Below are positions 52,075-60,179 of a stretch of 64,000 nt of DNA, piece by piece (within the stretch, counting starts at the first letter, position 1; each line of letters starts with the position of its first letter). Made by a program: the position numbers and the translations under genes. The stretch comes from Sphingomonas sp. Ag1 (GTDB lineage Bacteria; Pseudomonadota; Alphaproteobacteria; Sphingomonadales; Sphingomonadaceae), in contig NZ_LAZX01000094.1 in assembly GCF_000980895.1 (NCBI RefSeq), positions 1,116,001 to 1,180,000 of the forward strand, read 5' to 3'. The notes beneath the pieces were generated by a model. The model did not search any database, was not told where the DNA came from, and saw nothing but the letters and a program-made list of their open reading frames with translations.

Positions 52075-52469
52075 GATATCTGAACCTCGAGCTGCGGCGG
52101 CCGGATCATGGTCAATCGACCCAGCGGCCGCCCCTGCGCATCCGCCACCGCGACGTCGATCCTCAGGATACGCGCGTCGCCGGTCGGGCGAACATCGCGC
52201 ACCCAGCGCCATGCCCGCCCGCCATTTTGCTCCACCCCCGCCGCCCGGCCGAGCGCCGGCGCGCGCGCCGACGTCACCGCATCGATTGCGACATTACGCG
52301 CCACCATCTGGGCGACCACCGTATCGCCGAGCAGTGCGGTGGAGCGGATCGTCGCGCCTTCCAGCCGGATCAGCGCCAGCGCAGCCAGGCTGAACACCGC
52401 CAGCGCGACCATCACCTCGATCAGCGTGAATCCGGCGCTGCCGCCGCCTCGCGGAGCAGGTTCAGCCAT
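52071..52469 (-). CDS. gspI: Type II secretion system minor pseudopilin I
   Basis: A 132-residue minor pseudopilin with a short leader and SAGFTLIEVMVALAVFSLAA, the cleavage site and helix. The globular part (VAQMVARNVAIDAV) is the usual GspI fold. It starts inside the end of gspH. Confidence 0.92.
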   Translation of the reverse strand: MAEPAPRGGGSAGFTLIEVMVALAVFSLAALALIRLEGATIRSTALLGDTVVAQMVARNVAIDAVTSARAPALGRAAGVEQNGGRAWRWVRDVRPTGDARILRIDVAVADAQGRPLGRLTMIRPPQLEVQIS

Positions 52470-52962
52470 CGACCCGCGCGCCTCCGTCCGACCCCAGCGT
52501 CACCGTCACGCGGGTCCGCTCACGCCGCAACGGCACCACCAGTGCGCGGTCGGCCATGCCGGTCGGATCAAATGTCACCCGCGTCCGCTCGGCCACCAGC
52601 GCCTCGGTCCCCTCCCCCCATTGCGATACGCGCAGCGGCTTGTCCGCCAATGCCATCCATTGGCCACCGCGCCGCTCGTCAAAGCCGTAGCCGCTGCGAT
52701 CCACCCAGACGCTGACCGGCCGCCCGCCAATGACGGCGGCATCATGCGCGGCACGCACGCGCGTCGCAAAGCGCGCGCCCTCATCGATCAGGCGGCCGCG
52801 CGGGTCGGGCATCGCCAGCACGGCAATGGCGGAGGCAAGGCCGATGATGGTGATGACGATCATCAGTTCGACCAGCGTGAACCCGCGCGACCCCGCATCG
52901 CGCCGCCACGCCGGACCGGGGCGCTCGCGGGTCCAGTATCGGGACCGGGCTGATCGCATCAT
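52462..52962 (-). CDS. gspH: Type II secretion system minor pseudopilin H
   Basis: A 166-residue minor pseudopilin. A fairly long leader precedes SRGFTLVELMIVITIIGLAS, the prepilin motif, then GARFATRVRAAHDAAVIGGRP and the beta-rich domain. Two adjacent ATGs are possible starts. It joins the pseudopilus shaft to its tip. Confidence 0.9.
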   Translation of the reverse strand: MMRSARSRYWTRERPGPAWRRDAGSRGFTLVELMIVITIIGLASAIAVLAMPDPRGRLIDEGARFATRVRAAHDAAVIGGRPVSVWVDRSGYGFDERRGGQWMALADKPLRVSQWGEGTEALVAERTRVTFDPTGMADRALVVPLRRERTRVTVTLGSDGGARVDG

Positions 52963-52998
52963 CGGGCCTCGCCGCTCTGGCCAGCCTCTATCGGCCGC

Positions 52999-53451
52999 TT
53001 ACTGCCAGGATCCGATATCGGCATTGATCCCCTCGCCGCCTTCCTTCCCGTCGGCGCCGTTGGTCCAGACGTCGAACGCGCCATGCTTGCCCGGCGAGGC
53101 GTAGAGATAGGCATTGCCCCACGGGTCATCCGGCAGCTTCTTGATATAGCCGCCCGCCTGATAGGCCGCCGGATTGGCAAGCCCGGCGGGCGCGGACGTC
53201 AGCGCCGCCAGCCCCTGCGCCGTGGTCGGGTAATTGCTCTGCTGCAGCCGGTACATTTCCAGCGCCTGCTCGATCGTGGCGATATCGGCCTTCGCCTTCT
53301 GCACCCGCGCCGTATCGCCCGAAGGGATCACGTTCAGCGCGACGATCGTCGCCAGCAGGCCGATGATGACGATCACCACCATCAGCTCGACGAGGGTAAA
53401 GCCGTTCTTCTTCCGACGCTTGTTGGTCTGTGTTCGCATAATGTCTCTCAT
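52999..53451 (-). CDS. gspG: Type II secretion system major pseudopilin G
   Basis: A 150-residue major pseudopilin. KNGFTLVELMVVIVIIGLLA is the cleavage site and helix, ALEMYRLQQSNYPTTAQGL and DPWGNAYLYASPGKHG with the aspartates for calcium are characteristic. The start overlaps the gspF stop; ATG 53439 is an alternative. Confidence 0.95.
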   Translation of the reverse strand: MRDIMRTQTNKRRKKNGFTLVELMVVIVIIGLLATIVALNVIPSGDTARVQKAKADIATIEQALEMYRLQQSNYPTTAQGLAALTSAPAGLANPAAYQAGGYIKKLPDDPWGNAYLYASPGKHGAFDVWTNGADGKEGGEGINADIGSWQ

Positions 53452-54671
53452 TGCCCGGCCAGCGTGTTGAGCTGGAGGATGGGAAGCAGGATCGCTAGCA
53501 CGATCGTCGCCACCACGCCGCCCATGACGACGATGATGGCCGGTTCCAGCAGCGACATCGCCGTCGCGGTGAAGCGATCGAACTCGCGCTCCAGATAGTC
53601 GGCGGCGCGCTCCAGCATTTCGTCGAGCTGCCCCGCCGCCTCGCCCGACGCCGCAAGATAGGTGAGCAGCGGGGGGAATACGCCGGCGCGCCGCATCGCC
53701 GCGGACAGGCTGCCGCCGCCACGGATCGCGTCGGTGATCTCATCCGACGCCAGCTTCAGCCGCCGGTTGTGGATCGTGCCGGCGGTGAGCGTGAGCCCCT
53801 CGAGCAGCGGCAGACGGCTCGCCACCATCGTCGCCAGAGTACGCGCCATGCGCGCGGCATGAAGATCGCGCAGCAGCCGTCCCAGCAAGGGGATCCGCAG
53901 CAACCAGCTGTCGAACGCCAGCCGGATCGGTGGCTGACGCAGCGCGACGACAAACCCGGCGACCGCGGCGCCAAGCACCAGCAGCATCAGCCACCACCAG
54001 CGGACCAGCAAGTCCGAGATGCCGATCACGATGCGGGTCAGCAGCGGCAGTTGCTGCCCCACCGTGTCGAACTGCTCCACCACCTGCGGGACGACGAAGA
54101 TCATCAGCGCAGCCACCACGCCAGTCGCGACAAGCGCGAGAATGACGGGATAGGCGAGCGCGGTCAGCAACTTGCCGCGTATTTCTGTCTGCCGCTCGAG
54201 CAGCGTCGACAGCCGTTCCAATATCGCCGGCAACGTGCCGGAGCTTTCGCCCGCCGCGATCATCGCGCGGTACAATGGCGGAAAGCTTCGTGGCTCGCGC
54301 GCCATCGCATCGGCCAGCCGCCGCCCCTCGACGACGCCGGCATGGACATTCTCCACGACGGCGCGAACCTTGTCCTGTTCGGTCTGGCGCGTGATCGTCC
54401 GCAGCGATTCTTCCAGCGGCGAGACTCGCGACAGCGTCGCCAGCTGCCGCGTGAACAGCGTCAGCTGCTTGGCCGACATCTTCGGCGCGCCAAGTTGCAG
54501 GCCGAACAGCGGGCGACCGCGCGCTGCCGGCGCACTGCCCGGCGCGATCCTCACCACGTACAGCCGCCGGCGATCCAGCGTCGCGCGCGCCGCCTCCATG
54601 CTCGCTGCGGCAATATGCCCGCGCATTTCCTGGCCGCGCGTGTCGATCGCCAGATAGTCGAAATCAGCCAT
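53448..54671 (-). CDS. gspF: Type II secretion system inner-membrane protein F
   Basis: A 407-residue platform protein with two homologous cytoplasmic helical domains and three membrane helices (LLTALAYPVILALVATGVVA, WWWLMLLVLGAAVAGFVVAL, IIVVMGGVVATIVLAILLP). FTRQLATLSRVSPLEESLR is the conserved first-domain motif. It anchors the assembly ATPase. Confidence 0.95.
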   Translation of the reverse strand: MADFDYLAIDTRGQEMRGHIAAASMEAARATLDRRRLYVVRIAPGSAPAARGRPLFGLQLGAPKMSAKQLTLFTRQLATLSRVSPLEESLRTITRQTEQDKVRAVVENVHAGVVEGRRLADAMAREPRSFPPLYRAMIAAGESSGTLPAILERLSTLLERQTEIRGKLLTALAYPVILALVATGVVAALMIFVVPQVVEQFDTVGQQLPLLTRIVIGISDLLVRWWWLMLLVLGAAVAGFVVALRQPPIRLAFDSWLLRIPLLGRLLRDLHAARMARTLATMVASRLPLLEGLTLTAGTIHNRRLKLASDEITDAIRGGGSLSAAMRRAGVFPPLLTYLAASGEAAGQLDEMLERAADYLEREFDRFTATAMSLLEPAIIVVMGGVVATIVLAILLPILQLNTLAGQ

Positions 54672-54709
54672 CCGAACGCGCCATGGATCGGACGCCGGCC
54701 AGGGGTCGC

Positions 54710-56308
54710 TCAGCCATCGGTATCACGGCGTGACACGCGCACGGCCTCCTCGGCCGTGGTCACGCCCTGTTCCACCATCCGGCGGGCCGCACTGGTCAGC
54801 GTGTCGCTGCGCGCAAAGGCATGGGCGGCGATGGCGCTTTCATCAGCCCCGTCGTTGATCATCCGGCGTATGGTATCGTCGATGCGGATGGCCTCGAACA
54901 CGCCGACCCGGCCCTTGTATCCGGTGCCGTTGCACTCGGCACAGCCCTGCGCAGCATAAACGGTCGCGTCGCGCGCGATGCCCAGCAGCGGTGCCACCGT
55001 GTCATGCGCTGGCACCGCGCGCCGGCACGCCGGGCACAGCCGCCGGACCAGCCGCTGCGCGATCACCGCGCGCAACGTGGAGGCGAGCAGGAACGGCTCC
55101 ACCTTCATGTCGCGCATGCGCGTGATCGCGCCTATCGCGTCATTGGTGTGCACCGTGGAGAGCACCAGATGGCCGGTCAGCGAGGCCTGCACAGCGATCT
55201 CGGCCGTCTCGCGGTCGCGGATTTCGCCGACCATCACCACGTCCGGGTCCTGACGCAGGATCGCACGCAGTCCCGCGGCGAAGGTCAGCCCGACCTTGGC
55301 ATTGACCTGCGTCTGGCCGACCCCCTCGACGGCATATTCAACCGGGTCCTCAACCGTCAGGATGTTGCGGCTGCCGTCGTTCAGCAGACGAAGCGCGGCG
55401 TAGAGTGTGGTCGTCTTGCCGCTGCCGGTCGGGCCGGTCACCAGCACGATGCCATTTGGTTCGTTGATCGCCCCTTCCAGCAGATCGTGCATCGCGCGCG
55501 ACATGCCCAAAGCGTCGAGATCGATCCCGGCATTGTCCTTGTCGAGGATACGCAGCACCACCCGCTCGCCCGCCCGGCTCGGCAGCGTGGACACGCGCAC
55601 GTCGAGCAGCTTGCCGCCCAGCGTCAGCCCCATCCGCCCGTCCTGCGGCACACGGCGCTCGGCAATGTCGAGCCGCGCCATCACCTTGATCCGGCTCACC
55701 ACCACCGGGGCAACATGCGGCGGCATGCGCAGCGTCTCGCGCAGCACGCCGTCGATCCGCATCCGCACGACCAGCCCGGTCTCGTACGGCTCGATATGGA
55801 TGTCCGACACGCCGTTGCGCGCCGCATCGGCGATCACGCCGTTGATCAGGCGGATCGCCGGCGCATCGTCCGCCGTGTCGAGCAGATCCTCGGCAGTGGG
55901 GATGCCGTCGGCCAGCAGGTCGAGCTCATCCCCCATGCCCACGGCGGCAAGCGCGGTCGCCTGACCGTCCATCGCATAATTGTCGCCCAGCAGCCGGTCG
56001 AAGGCCGCCGGTTCCAGCACGACCACGTCGAACGGACGCCCCAGCACACGCCGCACCTCGATCAGCGCCTTGGGATCTCCGCCCTCGCGCAACGCCACCG
56101 CCTCGCCCGACAGCGTCACGCCGAACTTGCGCGCAAAGGCATAGGGCAGCGCGACAAAGTCCAGCTCGAGCACCGGGGTGACAGCAGACCCGGTCACAGG
56201 GTCCGGCGCATCCGCCCCGATATCGGGCACGACCATGGCGTCAGGGATGGTGCCGGCGACACCAGCCCCCTCCGCGTCGACAGACAGGTCGTGCCCGGTG
56301 CGGATCAT
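54710..56308 (-). CDS. gspE: Type II secretion system ATPase E
   Basis: A 532-residue AAA-type ATPase. VTGPTGSGKTTTLYAAL is Walker A, VGEIRDRETAEIAVQASLTGH contains Walker B and the Asp/His boxes, and the zinc-binding tetracysteine CPAC...CAEC lies near residues 425-460. The N-terminal domain binds GspL. It powers pseudopilus assembly. The stop-start overlap with gspD is 4 bp. Confidence 0.96.
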   Translation of the reverse strand: MIRTGHDLSVDAEGAGVAGTIPDAMVVPDIGADAPDPVTGSAVTPVLELDFVALPYAFARKFGVTLSGEAVALREGGDPKALIEVRRVLGRPFDVVVLEPAAFDRLLGDNYAMDGQATALAAVGMGDELDLLADGIPTAEDLLDTADDAPAIRLINGVIADAARNGVSDIHIEPYETGLVVRMRIDGVLRETLRMPPHVAPVVVSRIKVMARLDIAERRVPQDGRMGLTLGGKLLDVRVSTLPSRAGERVVLRILDKDNAGIDLDALGMSRAMHDLLEGAINEPNGIVLVTGPTGSGKTTTLYAALRLLNDGSRNILTVEDPVEYAVEGVGQTQVNAKVGLTFAAGLRAILRQDPDVVMVGEIRDRETAEIAVQASLTGHLVLSTVHTNDAIGAITRMRDMKVEPFLLASTLRAVIAQRLVRRLCPACRRAVPAHDTVAPLLGIARDATVYAAQGCAECNGTGYKGRVGVFEAIRIDDTIRRMINDGADESAIAAHAFARSDTLTSAARRMVEQGVTTAEEAVRVSRRDTDG

Positions 56309-58512
56309 CTGTCGCGCCGCTTGATGGTGACGGCGGAATTGCGCTGCACGGGCACCTGGATCCTCGGATCCTCGATATTGCCCGGCACCGGCGCGGAGGG
56401 GATCGGCGCCGCCGCCCCCATGTAATCGCGCACCAGTTCGTCGATCGACGGCTCGCGCGCGGGATCATGCAGCCCCTGCTGCAACCGCAGATAGCCGTAG
56501 CGCTGCTCGGTCACCCGGCGGTTGTCCTCCGGTGTGCGCAGGATAGTGGGGCGAATGAAGACCATCAGGTTCGTCTTCGTGCGCTGCTTGCCCTTTGATC
56601 GGAACAGATTTCCCAGCACCGGAATGTCACCCAGCAGCGGCAGCTTTTCCAATGTGCGCCGCTCGTCGTCGCTCAGCAAGCCGCCGATGATCGCGATCTG
56701 TCCGTCGTCGACGGTCAGCGTGGTCTCCACCTCGCGCTTGTTGAGGATCAGGTCCGAATTGTCGTTGCTGACCGGGCCGGCGATCGAACTGACCTGCTGG
56801 TGCAGGAACAGCTTGATCGACCCGCTGGAGTTCACCTGCGGCCGTACCTCCAGCTGGATGCCGACATTCTCGCGCTGCACCGTGCGGAAGGCGTTGTCGA
56901 AATTCTGGCTCAGCGCCTCGCCGGTGGTGATCGGGATTTCCTGGCCGACCAGGATACGCGCTTCCTGATTGTCGAGCGTGATGAGGCTCGGCGCCTGCAG
57001 CAGGTTCGATGTCGTGTCGGATTTCACCGCATTGATGATCGCGCCGAACACCGTGTCGCCGCCCAGCGTACCGCCATAACCGCCAAAGGCGCCGCTCGCC
57101 CCCAGCACTGAATTCAGCGCCTGTTGCGCCAGCGCGTCGGCGGCGGGATTGGGCGTGCTCGTCGTGGTGCGCGACCCATCGGCACCGACGACGGTGGTGG
57201 TGGTCCCGCCGATCTCGCGCGCAGCGACCGCGCCAGCGATGGTCAACAGGCTGGGCGCGGTGTTGGAGAAGCTCGTCGCCCCGAACGCCCCGCCCGACAG
57301 GCTGCCCAGCAGGAACTGGAAGCCGAGCCGGCTGGCCGTCTGATCGGACACTTCCGCCACGATCGCCTCCACCAGCACCTGTTCGCGGCGCGTATCCAGT
57401 TGGCGGACCACCTCGCTCAACTGGCGCTGGATATCGGCCGGCGCCGCGATGACGATCGCATTGGCGCCGACGAAGCGTGTCACCACCGCCGGCGCGCGGC
57501 CGCCCTGCGCCTGCACCGCCGGCGTGCCGCTGGCCCCGCCCCCCGGCGCCGCCTGGCTCTGCGTTTGCCCGCCGGTGTTCACCGTGGGTTGACCGCCGGC
57601 GTTTCCGCCATTGGTAGAGGCGCCGAAATTCGACTGGCTCAGCTGATTCTGCGGGATCGTATCGGGCGTTTGCCCGACAAGTTGCTGCAGGACGGGCAGC
57701 AATTGCCCGGCATCGGCATGTTCGAGGAACACGACCCGGATCTCGGTCCCGCTCTTTGCCTTCTGGTCGAGATCCGCGGCGACCTGCGCCAGCCGGGCGA
57801 CGGTGGTCGGGTCACCGCGCAGCGCGACCGAGTTGGCGCCTTCAACCGCGACCACGCTGGCCGTCGCCGTCTGCCCCTGCGCGGGCGTCCCGATCAGGCC
57901 CTGCAGCGCCGTCGCGATATCGCGCGCGCCGGCATTGCGCAGCGCGATCACCCGCGTCGAATTGTTGTCGGTATCGATCCGCCGCAGCACTTCACGCACG
58001 CGGCGCACATTGTCGGCGAAATCGGCAATGACGATCGAACTGCCGGCGCGATTGGCGCTGACCGATCCCTGCGCCGACACCAGTGGCCGCACCGTATCCA
58101 CCGCCGATTGCGCATCGACCGAACGAAGCCGCACGATCTCCGTCACGAACTGGTTGCGCGCCGCGCCCGCGCTGCCGATCCGCCCCGGATTGGCGGCGGC
58201 ATTCTCGATCGGCTGGACGCGCAGCGCGCCATTGGCGGTCGGCACCGTCACCAGCCCGTTGGCGCGCAGCGTGGACAGGAACACCTCGAAATATTCCGAT
58301 CGGCTGAGCGGTCGGTCAGTGACGACGGTCACCTTGCCCTGCACCCGGCTGTCAATGATGAAGGTACGCCCCGTGACCTTGGCGGCATCGGCGATGAACG
58401 CGCGAATGTCGGCGTCGCGCACGTTGAGCGTGGTCTGCGCCTGCACCGGCGCGGCAAGCACGGCTGCGGCGAGCACCGGCGCGAGCGCCGATGCCAGGAT
58501 CCAGTGCTTCAT
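56305..58512 (-). CDS. gspD: Type II secretion system secretin D
   Basis: A 735-residue outer-membrane secretin with a signal peptide (ILASALAPVLAAAVLAAP). N0 to N3 domains occupy about 30-400 (LNVRDADIRAFIADAAKVTG, RVIALRNAGARDIATAL), followed by a Gly/Gln/Asn-rich linker and the secretin domain (VEAIVAEVSDQTASRLGFQ, VGQEIPITTGEA, VEVRPQVNSSG-type). It forms the exit channel. Confidence 0.96.
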   Translation of the reverse strand: MKHWILASALAPVLAAAVLAAPVQAQTTLNVRDADIRAFIADAAKVTGRTFIIDSRVQGKVTVVTDRPLSRSEYFEVFLSTLRANGLVTVPTANGALRVQPIENAAANPGRIGSAGAARNQFVTEIVRLRSVDAQSAVDTVRPLVSAQGSVSANRAGSSIVIADFADNVRRVREVLRRIDTDNNSTRVIALRNAGARDIATALQGLIGTPAQGQTATASVVAVEGANSVALRGDPTTVARLAQVAADLDQKAKSGTEIRVVFLEHADAGQLLPVLQQLVGQTPDTIPQNQLSQSNFGASTNGGNAGGQPTVNTGGQTQSQAAPGGGASGTPAVQAQGGRAPAVVTRFVGANAIVIAAPADIQRQLSEVVRQLDTRREQVLVEAIVAEVSDQTASRLGFQFLLGSLSGGAFGATSFSNTAPSLLTIAGAVAAREIGGTTTTVVGADGSRTTTSTPNPAADALAQQALNSVLGASGAFGGYGGTLGGDTVFGAIINAVKSDTTSNLLQAPSLITLDNQEARILVGQEIPITTGEALSQNFDNAFRTVQRENVGIQLEVRPQVNSSGSIKLFLHQQVSSIAGPVSNDNSDLILNKREVETTLTVDDGQIAIIGGLLSDDERRTLEKLPLLGDIPVLGNLFRSKGKQRTKTNLMVFIRPTILRTPEDNRRVTEQRYGYLRLQQGLHDPAREPSIDELVRDYMGAAAPIPSAPVPGNIEDPRIQVPVQRNSAVTIKRRDR

Positions 58513-59342
58513 TGTCCGGTCACCTGAACGCTCAACGCCACCGTCTGCCCCCCTCGTTCCACCGTCAGGCCGATCGTGCCCCCACCGGCAAATTGCGCGG
58601 ACAGCCGCTCGATGTCACCCGGTCCCTGCACCGCCCGCCCGCCAATCTCGGTCACGATATCGCCGTCGCGCAGGCCGGCCGCCCGAAAGGCCGCGCCCGA
58701 TCCCGCCGGCCGGACTACCAGTCCGTTCATCCGGCCGCCTTCGACGCGTGGCACGAAGCCGATCTCGTTCTGGAACTGCTGGACCGTGATCCCTGCCGTC
58801 GTAGGTGCGGCGGCCGGCTGCGGCACGCCGGGCGCCGGAGCCGGGACAGCGGCAGCCGCTGCGCCGTCAGACTGATCGAGGAACAGGTCCTCGCGCGCCC
58901 CGCCGCGCTCCAGCGTGACATGGTCGAATGCCACCGCGCGCAGCACCACGCCGGGGATGATCTCCTCGCCGACCGCGACGCTTTGCTGCACCCCGTCGGG
59001 GCCCGCCAGTATGGCCGAGCCGCGTCCGGTCGCTTCGTCGATGCGGGTGCCGAACAGCTTCAGCTGCAACGATGTCACCACGGCAGGACCGCTGCTCGCC
59101 GCCCCGCTGATGCGGTAGAACGGATCGAAACCGCGCAGCACCTCGCCGGGCGCGATCGGCAATGTCGGCCCCGCCGGCCGCCATTCACCCAGCGGGGTCA
59201 CCGGCGTCACCACCGTCCACACCAGCCGCGCGCCCTGCACCGCCAGCGCCGCCAGCAGCGCCAGTTCCGCCAGCGAATACACATTCACCACGGGGATCCG
59301 CCGCAGAAGCGCTCGCGCACGAGCGTCGAAACTCAATCGCAT
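58509..59342 (-). CDS. gspC: Type II secretion system protein C
   Basis: A 277-residue inner-membrane connector. One helix near residues 20-38 (VYSLAELALLAALAVQGARL), the HR domain (FGTRIDEATGRGSAILAGPDG, AVGEEIIPGVVLRAV) and a C-terminal PDZ domain (RAAGLRDGDIVTEIGGRAVQG). It is the first gene of the operon. No gspO prepilin peptidase is in the window. Confidence 0.93.
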   Translation of the reverse strand: MRLSFDARARALLRRIPVVNVYSLAELALLAALAVQGARLVWTVVTPVTPLGEWRPAGPTLPIAPGEVLRGFDPFYRISGAASSGPAVVTSLQLKLFGTRIDEATGRGSAILAGPDGVQQSVAVGEEIIPGVVLRAVAFDHVTLERGGAREDLFLDQSDGAAAAAVPAPAPGVPQPAAAPTTAGITVQQFQNEIGFVPRVEGGRMNGLVVRPAGSGAAFRAAGLRDGDIVTEIGGRAVQGPGDIERLSAQFAGGGTIGLTVERGGQTVALSVQVTGQ

Positions 59343-59471
59343 GTGCTTGCCAATCCCCGCCCCGGCCGCCGCCCGGCCGCCGCTATGTCCGTGATGTTAC
59401 AGCGCGATTGCAGCCAAGTGTAATAATTCCGCACTGGCCCCTCTCGCGATCGGCTGGCACACCCTGCGGCG

Positions 59472-60134
59472 ATGCGGAATATTGCTCCCGACCCCCGGCT
59501 CGTCGGCGACCATGATGGCACCGTCGCCGCACGGCTCACCGCTGTCCCGGGGGTGCAGCGTGTACCTACCCCGCGCGCCAGCCTGTTCCTGCTACGCGAC
59601 TTTCTGGATGCCGAGACCTGCGCGGCGCTGATCGCGCTGATCGAGGCCGATCGCCGCCCCTCCACCGTCTCCGACGCCAATGGCGATTCGGCATATCGCA
59701 CCAGCGAGACCTGCGATCTTGCCGCGGCCCATCCGGTGGTTCACCGCGTGGAGCAGGCGATTGCCGAACTGACCGGGATCGACCCCGCCTATGGCGAACC
59801 GCTGCAGGGCCAGCGCTATGCGATCGGGCAGGAGTTCAAGGCGCACACGGACTATTTCGAGCCCGGCGGGATCGACTTTCATCGTTACTGCGCGGTCGCC
59901 GGAAACCGCACCTGGACGGTGATGGCCTATCTGAACGCGCCCGAGGCCGGCGGCGCGACCCGCTTCAAGGCGCTCGACAAGACGATCCAGCCCGAACCGG
60001 GCAAGCTCGTCGCCTGGAACAACCGCCGCGACGACGGCACGCCCAATCCCGCCACCATTCACCACGGGATGAAGGTGCGCGCCGGCGTCAAATACGTCAT
60101 CACCAAATGGTTTCGCGAGCGCCCGTGGGGCTGA
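59472..60134 (+). CDS. Prolyl 4-hydroxylase-type 2-oxoglutarate Fe(II) dioxygenase
   Basis: A 220-residue P4Hc-domain enzyme. FKAHTDYFEPGG supplies HxD, NPATIHHGMKV the distal histidine, and GVKYVITKWFRERPW the lysine that binds 2-oxoglutarate; YLNAPEAGGATRF is also typical. It hydroxylates prolines of proteins or small substrates. It is divergent from gspC and converges with the receptor gene. Confidence 0.9.
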   Translation: MRNIAPDPRLVGDHDGTVAARLTAVPGVQRVPTPRASLFLLRDFLDAETCAALIALIEADRRPSTVSDANGDSAYRTSETCDLAAAHPVVHRVEQAIAELTGIDPAYGEPLQGQRYAIGQEFKAHTDYFEPGGIDFHRYCAVAGNRTWTVMAYLNAPEAGGATRFKALDKTIQPEPGKLVAWNNRRDDGTPNPATIHHGMKVRAGVKYVITKWFRERPWG

Positions 60135-60179
60135 CCCTGCGCGCCGCACCGGGCGCGCAGAGCCGTATCATCCGGCCGA

